Shown here: positions 25,294-32,996 of the stretch, piece by piece
Position numbering within the stretch: position 1 is the first letter of the stretch
How the letters are laid out: each line of letters starts with the position of its first letter
Source: Pseudomonadota bacterium
Lineage (GTDB): Bacteria > Pseudomonadota > Alphaproteobacteria > Rhizobiales > Xanthobacteraceae
Length of the DNA stretch: 54,743 nucleotides
Direction of reading: 5' to 3'
Assembly: GCA_023388935.1 (NCBI GenBank)
Contig: JAEWFG010000402.1
Span: 1 to 54,743 of the forward strand
The notes under the pieces: model-generated
Database searches by the model: none
What the model saw: the letters and a program-made list of their open reading frames with translations, nothing else
Told to the model about the DNA's origin: nothing
Translations under genes and position numbers: made by a program

Positions 25294-26658
25294 ATGGATC
25301 GCAACGCCGCAGACATGATTGACGCCGACGCCCGCTCGCTCGGCCACCTGCTGCGCGACGTGTTTGCGACGCTGAATGCCGTGCAGGCGGCCCGCTGCCT
25401 CGTTGCCGTCGCGGCCCTGCTCCTGGTGCTGGTGACGCTCGATCCCTTCCCGGACCTGCGTAGCGAAGACGTGACCGCCGTCGTCGGTGGGCGCATGGCG
25501 CTGACCTACATCGTTTTCGGCCTTCTCGCTGTCGTCGCGGTGCTGTTCGTCGCCGCCACGGATGCGCCCGCGCTGAAGAGCCTGGTGACCCCGCTGCATC
25601 TTTGTCTCGTCGGCTGGCTGTTGATCAACATCGTCTTCTCCGAGAGCCGCGGAGTTTCGATCCAGCGCTTCGTGCTCGCGGCCAGCGTGACGTCACTCGC
25701 CGTCCTGCTGCCGTTGCTGCCGCCAACGCAGCGCAGCTTCAACCTCTGCCTGGGCGCTGCTGCGCTCGTGCTGCTTGCGCTCTGCTATCTCGGCGTCTTC
25801 CTGGCGCCGCAATATTCCATGCACACCGCGCTCGACCTCACCGAGCCGCAGCTTGCCGGCGACTGGCGCGGCAGTTTTGGGCACAAGAACATCGCCTCGC
25901 CCGTGATGACCATCCTGGCCTATGTCGGCATTTATCTCTGCGCGGTCGGATCGTTCGTGATGGGCCCCGCGATCGCAGCACTCGCCGGTATCTTCTTGAT
26001 CTTCACCGGCGGCAAGACGTCGACGGCGCTGTGTCTTGCGATCTACGGGCTCGCATCGCTGGTCTGCGTCACGCGAAGCTTGTGGTTGAAGCGGATCATC
26101 TGCTTTGCGCCACTGATCGTGATGAACCTGCTCACGGTCGGTACCGCCGGGAGCCCGGCGCTCGCTTCGGTCACGAGGCTGCTTCCTATCGATCCGACCT
26201 TTACCGGCCGTTCCGACATCTGGCAGTTTGCGCTCGGGGCTGTCGCCGAAAGGCCTGTTCTCGGCCATGGCTACGCGGCGTTCTGGGACAGTGTGACAGA
26301 ACGGGAAACTGCCAAGGGCGCCGAATGGGCGACGACCGCCGCCCACAGCCACAACAGCTATCTCGACCTCGCCGTCACCATCGGCGTGCCCGGGCTCGTG
26401 CTGGTCATTCTCATCTTCGTGCTGTCGCCGCTCAAGAACTTCCAGACCGCCCAGGCTCACAGCCATAGCAGTGGGTTGGCGAAACTATTACTGACCATCT
26501 GGCTGTTCTGCCTGTACTACGGGACCACCGAGACCTTCCTGCTCGATCGGCAGAATCCGATCTGGTTCATGTTCGCGCTTGCGGTGGCGGGGCTGCACTT
26601 CCTCGCCCGGTTCCAATGCGTCGAGCGCCCGGGTGCGCGCTGTGACGTAAGGGCTTAA
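25294..26658 (+). CDS. O-antigen ligase family protein (Wzy/WaaL-like)
   Basis: A polytopic inner-membrane protein, 454 aa, with about 11 hydrophobic segments from residue 35 to the C-terminus. The Wzy_C/O-antigen ligase signature WRGSFGHKNIASPVMT (about 190-205) and the large periplasmic loop with GRSDIWQFALGAVAERPVLGHGYAAFW and AAHSHNSYLDLAVTIGVPG (about 305-365) are present; His in the latter is conserved in the family. Such proteins polymerise or ligate lipid-linked repeats at the periplasmic face. ATG 25294 is preferred; the frame extends to 25234, overlapping the previous gene. It fits polymerase function with the Wzz-like protein nearby. Confidence 0.88.
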   Translation: MDRNAADMIDADARSLGHLLRDVFATLNAVQAARCLVAVAALLLVLVTLDPFPDLRSEDVTAVVGGRMALTYIVFGLLAVVAVLFVAATDAPALKSLVTPLHLCLVGWLLINIVFSESRGVSIQRFVLAASVTSLAVLLPLLPPTQRSFNLCLGAAALVLLALCYLGVFLAPQYSMHTALDLTEPQLAGDWRGSFGHKNIASPVMTILAYVGIYLCAVGSFVMGPAIAALAGIFLIFTGGKTSTALCLAIYGLASLVCVTRSLWLKRIICFAPLIVMNLLTVGTAGSPALASVTRLLPIDPTFTGRSDIWQFALGAVAERPVLGHGYAAFWDSVTERETAKGAEWATTAAHSHNSYLDLAVTIGVPGLVLVILIFVLSPLKNFQTAQAHSHSSGLAKLLLTIWLFCLYYGTTETFLLDRQNPIWFMFALAVAGLHFLARFQCVERPGARCDVRA

Positions 26659-26737
26659 CGATAAGCCGCGACGTCCCTGTTAGCCTGCGACAAAACACAA
26701 CCTATCTGGACACATTCAGTAACTGTATGCCTCGCGG

Positions 26738-27880
26738 ATGACGTTTCTCAGCGTCGAGCAAGCAGATCGTCGGGTGTCCAGCGCATCGGGAATCGCGGTC
26801 GATTTCGTGCGGAACTGGCGGCAGGCGGCGTTGCGCCTGAATGCAGGCCATCGGCTCGCGTTCCAGCATGGTTACTGGCTCGGCCCCTGGTACGCCGCGT
26901 TTGATGACGTTGCGCCGCTGATCGCCGTGATTACCAATGCCGCCACCGGCAAGGACATCGCGATGGTGCCGATGATCAGCCACACGAGGCGCGGCATCCG
27001 CATCGTCGAATTCGCCGACCTCGGCGTCGCCGACAACAATGCACCGATCCTTGCCTGCGACGCCGCGCTCGACGCAAGCGATGCGCGCAGGGTTGCGACC
27101 GCGCTGGTCGACGCATTGCGCGCCTTGCCCGACCGCTTCGATCTGCTGCGCCTGAGGAAGATGCCGACCCATGTGGACGGCAGGCCGAACCCGCTGGTGT
27201 CACTCGGCCGGATGGGATCCTGCTCGCTCAACGGCAATCTCGTCCTCGCCGGGGACGACTATGCGGAGTATCAGGCCTCGATCCGGCGCATGCAGATGCC
27301 GCGCTGCTGGCGCGTCTTCAGCCGCCACAAAGGCGCGCGGTTCGAGATCGCCACGGATGTCGCGCGCGCGAGCGAACTGCTGGACGTGATGGACGCCCAG
27401 CAGCAGGTGCGCATGCGGAAGCTCGGCTCGCGGTTCGTCCTCAACGATGAGACCCATGCGAGGTTCTATCGCGAGGTCGCACGCCAGGGGGTTGCGGAAG
27501 GTTATGCCGTCATCTCGGCGCTCATATGCGATGAGGGCGTCGTCGCCACCACGCTCGGCGTCAGGCACGGCGCGACCTACTTTCTCCTGCGCATCAGTCA
27601 CGCCGGAACTCCATGGTCGAACTGCTCGCCGGGGCTGCTCGTTACCGAGCGCACGATGGCGGCGCTGCATGCGCAGGGCGTGCGCCGTTTCGATCTCAGC
27701 ATCGGCAATCAAGACTACAAGCGCCGCTTCGGCGCCGAACGGGTCCCCTTGACCGATGTCAGCATCGCGCTGTCCTGGCGCGGGGCTCCTTACGCATTGC
27801 GCGACCATGCGGCGCAGGAAATGCGCCGCCACCCGAGGCTCGCTGCCCTCGCGGCCAGGGCGATGGGCAAGGTGTGCTAA
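26738..27880 (+). CDS. GNAT-family acetyltransferase of the CelD/BcsL type
   Basis: A 380-aa cytosolic protein with two GNAT-like lobes, the C-terminal being the GNAT_6 (BcsL/CelD-like) type. Readable features: DFVRNWRQAALRLN... FQHGYWLGPWYAAF (about 22-55), a middle lobe ending in LRLRKMPTHVDG, and the CoA-binding-like lobe EGYAVISALICDEGVVATTLGVRHGATYFLLRISH (about 252-286). The final block VRRFDLSIGNQDYKRRFGAERVPL is characteristic. Related genes acetylate or acylate sugar residues in polysaccharide loci. It is 79 nt after the ligase gene and ends just before the 27888-27906 hairpin. Confidence 0.82.
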   Translation: MTFLSVEQADRRVSSASGIAVDFVRNWRQAALRLNAGHRLAFQHGYWLGPWYAAFDDVAPLIAVITNAATGKDIAMVPMISHTRRGIRIVEFADLGVADNNAPILACDAALDASDARRVATALVDALRALPDRFDLLRLRKMPTHVDGRPNPLVSLGRMGSCSLNGNLVLAGDDYAEYQASIRRMQMPRCWRVFSRHKGARFEIATDVARASELLDVMDAQQQVRMRKLGSRFVLNDETHARFYREVARQGVAEGYAVISALICDEGVVATTLGVRHGATYFLLRISHAGTPWSNCSPGLLVTERTMAALHAQGVRRFDLSIGNQDYKRRFGAERVPLTDVSIALSWRGAPYALRDHAAQEMRRHPRLAALAARAMGKVC

Positions 27881-27887
27881 AGCAAAA

Positions 27888-27906
27888 GCGCCGCAAGATG
27901 CGGCGC
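27888..27906. terminator. Bidirectional-type hairpin terminator
   Basis: GCGCCGCA (27888-27895) and TGCGGCGC (27899-27906) form a perfect 8-bp stem with a 3-nt loop. On the reverse strand it is followed by TTTT, giving a rho-independent terminator for the small gene ending at 27930. On the forward strand it lies 7 nt after the acetyltransferase stop. Confidence 0.75.
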
Positions 27907-27929
27907 TCATTGTCCCGATGCGGGCAGAT

Positions 27930-28064
27930 TTACGATCCGTTGCAGCCCGCACAGTGCAGGCGGCCGCGTGAGGCGCGGAAGAGGCTGCGGCAATACCAGC
28001 GTCGCGCCAGCGCCTGGGCGGGCTTGCGGATCATCTGTGCCAGCAGGAAGATTTCGAAACCCAT
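27930..28064 (-). CDS. Small Cys/Arg-rich protein, 44 aa, unrecognised
   Basis: A 44-residue basic peptide starting MGFEIFLLAQMIRKPAQA. The N-terminal 11 residues are hydrophobic, the middle is Arg/Lys-rich (ALARRWYCRSLFRASRGR), and three cysteines sit at the C-terminal half with the last two in C-x2-C (LHCAGCNGS). Translation is well supported: AGGAG lies 6 nt before ATG 28064, and a strong hairpin with T-run follows the TAA. It is downstream of wrbA on the same strand with an 87-nt gap. The motif order suggests a membrane-associated, possibly metal-binding or redox peptide; function is unknown. Confidence 0.65.
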   Translation of the reverse strand: MGFEIFLLAQMIRKPAQALARRWYCRSLFRASRGRLHCAGCNGS

Positions 28065-28151
28065 ACGTTGCTCCTGCGACAGCAAATGGGGCGGCATCCC
28101 CAAAAGAGAATACCGCCCAGGTCGCATCAGCCATGCAGTCGATCGCGAAGC

Positions 28152-28751
28152 TCAACCGTGCAGTTTCTTGGCGGTTTCCGCGATCTGGCGCCCCTGATAA
28201 CGTGCGCCGGCGAGTTCGTTGGCGCTGGGCTGGCGGCTGCCATCGCCGCCTGTGATCGTGGTGGCACCATACGGCGCACCGCCGGTGACCTCATCGAGTT
28301 TCATCTGGCCGGCGAAGCCGTAGTTCATGCCGACCACTACCATGCCGAAATGGAGGAGGTTGGTGATGATCGAGAACAGCGTCGTCTCCTGGCCGCCATG
28401 TTGGGTCGCGCTGGACGTGAAGGCCCCGCCGACCTTGCCGTGCAGCGCGCCTTTCGCCCAGAGCCCGCCGGCTTGATCGAGGAAATTCGCCATCTGCGAG
28501 GACATCCGGCCGAAACGGGTGCCGGTGCCGACAATGATCGCGTCGTAGTTGGTGAGGTCCTCGATCTTGGCGACGGGCGCGGCCTGGTCGAGCTTGTAAT
28601 AGGAGGCTTTGGCGACCTCAGCCGGCACGAGCTCCGGTACACGCTTGATGTCGACGGTGGCGCCGGCCTCGCGCGCGCCTTCGGCGACGGCATTGGCCAT
28701 CGCTTCGATGTGGCCATAAGCGGAATAATAGAGGACGAGAACTTTGGTCAT
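28152..28751 (-). CDS. wrbA: NAD(P)H:quinone oxidoreductase WrbA
   Basis: A 199-aa flavodoxin-fold FMN enzyme reducing quinones by two electrons to avoid semiquinone radicals. FMN-phosphate loop is LVLYYSAYGHIEAMANAV (residues about 4-21), with IIVGTGTRFGRMSSQMANFLDQAGGLW (about 72-98) and FTSSATQHGGQETTL (about 111-125) forming the flavin site. GGAG 7-8 nt before the ATG supports the start. It lies downstream of the pirin and SDR genes (89-nt gap with a palindromic repeat) and probably belongs to their electrophile or quinone stress operon. Confidence 0.95.
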   Translation of the reverse strand: MTKVLVLYYSAYGHIEAMANAVAEGAREAGATVDIKRVPELVPAEVAKASYYKLDQAAPVAKIEDLTNYDAIIVGTGTRFGRMSSQMANFLDQAGGLWAKGALHGKVGGAFTSSATQHGGQETTLFSIITNLLHFGMVVVGMNYGFAGQMKLDEVTGGAPYGATTITGGDGSRQPSANELAGARYQGRQIAETAKKLHG

Positions 28752-28790
28752 GGTGGTCTCCGTTGGGGTGGATGTTGATTTCTTGTTAGA

Positions 28791-28824
28791 TCGTCACTGC
28801 CCGGCTCGAGGCCGGGCATGACGA
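28791..28824. repeat. Short palindromic repeat between pirin and wrbA
   Basis: TCGTCA-ctGCCCGGC and GGCCGGGC-aTGACGA form a nearly perfect palindrome around a TCGA centre. It is in the gap between two genes of one operon, and may modulate expression of wrbA relative to the upstream genes. Confidence 0.75.
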
Positions 28825-28840
28825 ATGGGTGTTGGCGGCT

Positions 28841-29539
28841 TTACGCCGCGTCGACGAGCACGAGTTCGGTGTCTTCCAGAGCGGTAATCTTCAGCCTGTC
28901 CTCGTCGCGGATCGCGGCGCCGTCGCGGGCGTTGACGCGCACGCCGTTGATCTCGACCGAGCCCGCCGCGGGCACCAGATAAAGGTGCCGCGCCTTCTGC
29001 GGCTCGTACTCGGCGCTTTCGCCGGCCTTCAGCGTGGTGGCGAGCACCCGTGCATCGGCGCGGATCGGCAGCGCGTCCGTGTCATCACCGAAGCCGCTCG
29101 CGATGGTGACGAGCTTGCCCGAGCGGTTCGCCCTGGGGAACGGCTTCGAGCCCCAGGTCGGCTGTCCGCCACGACCAGTTGGCTCGATCCAGATCTGAAA
29201 GATCCGCGTCTTGGTTGGCTCGAGATTGTACTCGGAGTGGCGGATGCCGCTGCCGGCGCTCATCACCTGCACGTCGCCTGCCTCGGTGCGGCCCGCGTTA
29301 CCGAGGCTGTCCTGATGGGTGATCGCGCCCTCGCGCACATAGGTGATGATTTCCATGTTGGCGTGGGGATGGGCGGGAAAGCCGGTGTTCGGTGCGATCT
29401 CGTCGTCGTTCCACACCCGCAGCGCGCCATGCCCCATGTTGTTCGGGTCATAATGGCTGGCGAAGGAGAAATGATGCTTGGCCTTGAGCCAGCCGTGATC
29501 GGCGCCGCCGAGCTTTGCGAAAGGTCTGAGTTCGATCAT
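28841..29539 (-). CDS. Pirin family protein (YhaK/YhhW-like quercetin dioxygenase-type bicupin)
   Basis: A 232-aa bicupin. Metal ligands are readable as H57-x-H59 in FPAHPHANMEI, H101 in GIRHSEYN, and E103. The second cupin is degenerate. Bacterial pirins of this length resemble YhaK and YhhW; some have quercetin 2,3-dioxygenase activity and others are redox sensors. ATG 29539 is supported by AGGGA upstream; the longer open frame to 29734 overlaps the SDR gene and is rejected. It lies 37 nt after the SDR gene. Confidence 0.9.
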   Translation of the reverse strand: MIELRPFAKLGGADHGWLKAKHHFSFASHYDPNNMGHGALRVWNDDEIAPNTGFPAHPHANMEIITYVREGAITHQDSLGNAGRTEAGDVQVMSAGSGIRHSEYNLEPTKTRIFQIWIEPTGRGGQPTWGSKPFPRANRSGKLVTIASGFGDDTDALPIRADARVLATTLKAGESAEYEPQKARHLYLVPAAGSVEINGVRVNARDGAAIRDEDRLKITALEDTELVLVDAA

Positions 29540-29576
29540 CTGCGTGGTTCCCTGGTTGAACGGGGGGCGGTTCGGA

Positions 29577-30329
29577 TCAGGCGCCGAACCCGCCGTCGAC
29601 ATTGAGCACGGTGCCGGTGACGAAAGAGGCTTCCGGGCTTGCGAGGAAAACGACGCCGGCTGCGACTTCCTCGGGACGGCCGAAACGCTGTAACGCGTGC
29701 TGCTTGCGCTGGGTTTCGGCGAACTCGCCGCCATCCTTCGGATTCATGTCGGTGTCGATCGAGCCGGGTTGCACCACGTTCACGGTGATGCCGCGCCGGC
29801 CGAGGTCGCGTGCCGCACCCTTGGTGTAGCCGACCACGGCCGCCTTGGTGGCAACGTAGTCCGCAAGGCCCGGGAACGAGGCGCGGTCGGCCAGCATCGA
29901 GCCGACGGTGACGATGCGGCCACCTTCACCCATCAGCTGCGAAGCGGCGCGGATCGCCGCGATCACGCCATGTACGTTGATCGAATCCTGGCGGGCGAAC
30001 GCTTCCGCGTCGGCGTTGGCGTCGTCGATCGCGCCGCCATTGGCGACGCCGGCATTGTTGACGAGAATGTCGAGATGACCGAATTCCTTAGCGACCTCGT
30101 TGACGAGCTGCGTCACGTCCTTTGCCGAGGCCTGGTCGGCCTTGTAGGCGCGAGCCTTGACGCCCCTTGCCTTCAGTTCAGTGACGACGGCTTCGGCCTT
30201 TTCGGGTGAGGCGACATAGCTGATGGCGACATCCGCGCCTTCATCGGCGAGAGCGCGGGCAGAGGCAGCGCCGATGCCGCGCGAACCACCGGTGACGAGC
30301 GCAACCTTGCCTGAGAGCTTCCTGGTCAT
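29577..30329 (-). CDS. SDR family oxidoreductase
   Basis: A 250-aa short-chain dehydrogenase/reductase. Cofactor motif TGGSRGIG (13-20), NNAG (about 87-90), catalytic Ser in VGSMLAD and Tyr-x3-Lys in YVATK (about 153-157), then the PGSIDTDMNP motif. A Ser-Arg at the cofactor loop suggests NADP(H). GGAG 7 nt before ATG 30329 supports the start; the extension to 30413 covers the promoter. It is the first gene of SDR-pirin-wrbA and is divergent from a LysR gene, so it is probably under its control. Substrate unknown. Confidence 0.92.
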   Translation of the reverse strand: MTRKLSGKVALVTGGSRGIGAASARALADEGADVAISYVASPEKAEAVVTELKARGVKARAYKADQASAKDVTQLVNEVAKEFGHLDILVNNAGVANGGAIDDANADAEAFARQDSINVHGVIAAIRAASQLMGEGGRIVTVGSMLADRASFPGLADYVATKAAVVGYTKGAARDLGRRGITVNVVQPGSIDTDMNPKDGGEFAETQRKQHALQRFGRPEEVAAGVVFLASPEASFVTGTVLNVDGGFGA

Positions 30330-30384
30330 TGGATTTCTCCATTCCCTGAAATTGCGATGACCCTTGGATAAGCCTCCGCTTGTG

Positions 30385-30434
30385 GTATAGAAATAGAAAC
30401 TGTTGAAACACATTGTTTCCCTAAATGTTCCTAT
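30385..30434. promoter_or_regulatory. Candidate operator between SDR and LysR genes
   Basis: The divergent region contains a central dyad TGTT-ga-AACA (30401-30410) and flanking arms GAAAC (30396-30400) and GTTTC (30415-30419). It is AT-rich (around 60 percent by eye). This is a plausible LysR binding and promoter region for both genes. Confidence 0.45.
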
Positions 30435-30437
30435 TGG

Positions 30438-31382
30438 ATGGCTCGCATGGCAAGACTCCCCGATTTCGAGGCGCTGGCGATTTTCGCAAAAGTCGTGGAA
30501 TTACGGTCATTTGCGGCGGCCGCAAGCGAACTCGCGATGTCCAAGGCGACCGTGTCCAAGGCGGTGACCCGGCTGGAAGAGCGGCTCGGCGCCCGTCTGT
30601 TCAACCGCACCTCGCGCCGGCTCGCCCTGACCGATGCCGGACACAAGCTCGCTGAGCGCGCGACACGTCTCTTGTCCGACGGCGAGGCGGCGGAGAACGA
30701 GGCGCTGGCGCAGTCAGTGGCGCCGCGCGGCTTGGTGCGCCTCGCCGTGCCCATGACGTTCGGCATCAAGGCGGTGGCGCCGCTGTTGCCGGAGTTCTTC
30801 GAAACCTATCCAGAGGTCTCGGTCGATTTGCACTTGAGCGATGCGACCGTCGACCTGATCGGCGAGGGTTTTGACATGGCGGTGCGGATCGCGCGGCTGC
30901 CTGATTCATCGCTGATCGCGCGCCGGCTTTTCACCATGCCGCGCTACACGGTGGCCGCGCCGTCCTACCTCAAGCGCCACGGCCGGCCGACGCATCCGAT
31001 GCATCTGGCCCAGCACAAATGCTTCAGCTACGCCTATCTCTCGACGCCCAATGTCTGGCACTACACCAATTCGGCCGGCGAGCAGGCGAGCGTGCGTCCG
31101 GGCGGACAGCTCCGCGTCAACAATGGTGAAGCGGTGATGCCGGCGCTGATCGCCGGCCTCGGCATTGCCGAACTGCCCGAATTCATCGTCGGTGAGGCCA
31201 TCTCCTCCGGCGAGGTCGAAGTGATCCTGAAGGACTGGAAGCAGGCTGAAGGCGCCGTGCATCTGGTGACGCCGCCCGGCGGCCCGCGCCCCGCACGCGT
31301 TGAGGCGCTCGGCGATTTCCTGGCGACGAAACTCCCGGGCACGTGCAAGCGGCGGACACGCGGGAAAGCAAAGGCGTCGTAG
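30438..31382 (+). CDS. LysR-family transcriptional regulator
   Basis: A 314-aa regulator. The helix-turn-helix spans residues about 8-65 (FEALAIFAKVVELRSFAAAASELAMSKATVSKAVTRLEERLGARLF), followed by the effector-binding domain with typical FETYPEVSVDLHLSD and VDLIGEGFDMAVRIARLPDSSL. It closely resembles the LysR regulator at 6917 in layout. The start may be ATG 30438 or 30447 (the two begin MARMAR). It is divergent from the SDR-pirin-WrbA operon and most likely regulates it; the inducer may be a quinone or electrophile, which is inferred only. The C-terminal tail is Lys/Arg-rich (CKRRTRGKAKAS). Confidence 0.93.
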   Translation: MARMARLPDFEALAIFAKVVELRSFAAAASELAMSKATVSKAVTRLEERLGARLFNRTSRRLALTDAGHKLAERATRLLSDGEAAENEALAQSVAPRGLVRLAVPMTFGIKAVAPLLPEFFETYPEVSVDLHLSDATVDLIGEGFDMAVRIARLPDSSLIARRLFTMPRYTVAAPSYLKRHGRPTHPMHLAQHKCFSYAYLSTPNVWHYTNSAGEQASVRPGGQLRVNNGEAVMPALIAGLGIAELPEFIVGEAISSGEVEVILKDWKQAEGAVHLVTPPGGPRPARVEALGDFLATKLPGTCKRRTRGKAKAS

Positions 31383-31404
31383 AAGCGCACGTCTTCAACG
31401 ATCC

Positions 31405-31435
31405 CGTCATTGCGAGCGCAGCGAAGCAATCCAGA
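31405..31435. repeat. Dispersed repeat (CGTCATTGCGAGCGCAGCGA type)
   Basis: CGTCATTGCGAGCGCAGCGA followed by AGCAATCCAGA is a recognisable interspersed element in Bradyrhizobium genomes. It contains a short stem TTGCGAGCG/CGAAGCAA and lies between lysR and the TctC-like gene. Confidence 0.6.
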
Positions 31436-31525
31436 ATCCCGCCGACAAGCCGCTTTGCCCACGCGGCGAGAGCCGCTACTCTCCACCTTTGAACCAAAAA
31501 CAAAATCATATTGGGGGAGCCGCCA

Positions 31526-32512
31526 ATGAACCGCCGTGACCTGCTGCGCGCCGCCGCAGCCTTGCCGCTCACGCAAACCATGATCGCACAACCGGCCTTC
31601 GCGCAAACCTATCCCGGCCGCAACATCACCATGATCGTGCCGTTCCCGGCCGGCGGGCAGGCCGATCTCGCCGCGCGCCCGGTCGCGATGGCGCTGGAGC
31701 GAATTCTCGGCAAGCCGGTCATCGTCGATAACCGCGCCGGAGGCGGCGGCGGATCGGTCGGCAATGCCGCGGCCGCCCGCGCGGAGCCCGACGGCTACAC
31801 GCTGCTGATGACCCTTTCGTCTCTCGCGGTGCTGCCGGAAGCCGACCGGCTGTTCGACCGTCCCGTCGCCTACGAGGTCTCGCAGTTCATGCCGATCGCG
31901 CGCGTGCTGGCCGACCCCACACTGCTCGCGGTGCCGGCCTCGGCGCCATGGAAGACGGCGCAGGATTTTGTCGAGGACGCGAAGAAGCGCCCGGGTCAGA
32001 TCACCTATGGCTCGTCCGGGCCTTACGGCACGCTGCATGTGGCGATGGAGATGTTCGCAAACAGCGCCGGCATCAAGCTGCTGCACGTGCCGTTCCGCGG
32101 CGCAGGTCCCGCGCTCACCGCGATCCTCAGCGGTACCGTGCAGGCGATCGCGGCTGCGCCCGGCACGCTGAAGCCGCAAGTCGATGACGGCAAGCTCCGC
32201 GTGCTCGGCAATTGCGGCGCGCAGCGCGTCGCGAGCTTCCCTGATGTACCGACCTTTCAGGAGCTCGGCTACAAGGATGTCGAGATGTACATCTGGGCCG
32301 GCCTGTTCGCGCAGAGTTCGCTGCCGGCGCCGATCGCAACCCGCCTGCGCGAGGCGATGGCGCAGGTGATGACGAGCCCCGACGTGCTCAAGGCCTTCGA
32401 CACCTCCGGCAGTCTCGTCGCCTATCAGGACGCGCCCGCATTCTCGCAATTCGTCGCGGCCGACAGCGCGCGGCTGATCGCGGCGGTGAAGAAGATCGGC
32501 AAGGTGGAGTAG
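31526..32512 (+). CDS. Tripartite tricarboxylate transporter substrate-binding protein (Bug/TctC family)
   Basis: A 328-aa periplasmic binding protein. The N-terminus MNRRDLLRAAAALPLTQTMIAQPAFA has a twin-arginine and Ala-rich signal sequence, cleaved near residue 26. Bug signatures: YPGRNITMIVPFPAGGQADLAARPVA (about 28-53), DNRAGGGGGSVGNAAAARAEPDGYTLLM and GSSGPYGTLHVAMEMFANSAGIKLLHVPFRGAGPA (about 167-200). Ligand is probably a carboxylate. GGGGGAG before ATG 31526 supports the start. No TctA/TctB genes are adjacent, so it is an orphan, as is common for Bug proteins. Confidence 0.92.
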   Translation: MNRRDLLRAAAALPLTQTMIAQPAFAQTYPGRNITMIVPFPAGGQADLAARPVAMALERILGKPVIVDNRAGGGGGSVGNAAAARAEPDGYTLLMTLSSLAVLPEADRLFDRPVAYEVSQFMPIARVLADPTLLAVPASAPWKTAQDFVEDAKKRPGQITYGSSGPYGTLHVAMEMFANSAGIKLLHVPFRGAGPALTAILSGTVQAIAAAPGTLKPQVDDGKLRVLGNCGAQRVASFPDVPTFQELGYKDVEMYIWAGLFAQSSLPAPIATRLREAMAQVMTSPDVLKAFDTSGSLVAYQDAPAFSQFVAADSARLIAAVKKIGKVE

Positions 32513-32607
32513 GTTCCGATCGCGCTTTCACATTTTGTTGTTGGTCCAGAACCGCCTCCCGCCTCATTGATTGATGAGAATTCGAGGGAATCGGGAAGGA
32601 TCGGGAC

Positions 32608-32958
32608 ATGCGAACAGAGCGGATTGCGCTTGGTATGGCGCTCGCGATCAGCGGCATCGTCGCGCAGGGCGCTGCCTCCGCCGAAGAGTATCGCGGAACG
32701 CTGGAACAGCAACTGGCTTGCACACCTGACGTGTGGCGGCTGTGCAGCGATCAGATTCCGGATACGAACCGCATTGTTGCCTGCCTGCAGCAGAACACGT
32801 CACAACTCTCGAGCGGCTGCCGTGCGGTGTTCCAGTCCAACAATCAGGTACAGCCGCAGCAGCAGGTTCCGCGCAATCGCGCCGCGCCGTCACCGCGTTA
32901 CAACGCTGCGCCGCCGCACCCACCGGCACCGCCGCGACCTTACGACGAGGATGATTAA
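32608..32958 (+). CDS. Small secreted Cys-containing protein with Pro-rich tail
   Basis: A 116-aa exported protein. Signal peptide about 1-25 (ALGMALAISGIVAQGAASA). The mature part has four cysteines, C38, C46, C59 and C71, in the arrangement CTPDVWRLC... RIVACLQQN... LSSGC, similar to the Cys-rich GLG1-type repeat and likely giving two disulfides. The C-terminal 35 residues are Gln/Pro-rich and end acidic (PPRPYDEDD). ATG 32608 is the first in frame. It lies downstream of the Bug gene (95-nt gap) and ends inside a hairpin shared with YbaK. Function unknown. Confidence 0.78.
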   Translation: MRTERIALGMALAISGIVAQGAASAEEYRGTLEQQLACTPDVWRLCSDQIPDTNRIVACLQQNTSQLSSGCRAVFQSNNQVQPQQQVPRNRAAPSPRYNAAPPHPPAPPRPYDEDD

Positions 32959-32996
32959 GGCGCGATGGCGATTCATCCTCATCGCGTCGCGCCTTA
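32956..32996. repeat. Hairpin between convergent genes (TAAGGCGCGATG-type)
   Basis: TAAGGCGCGATGGCG and CGCGTCGCGCCTTA form an imperfect stem-loop. It overlaps the stop codon of the 32608 gene and the stop region of YbaK at 32994. Its sequence is related to the second hairpin of the compound repeats at 41641 and 53218 (CTAAAGCGCGATG/CATCGCGCTTTAG). It probably acts as a bidirectional terminator. Confidence 0.65.
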
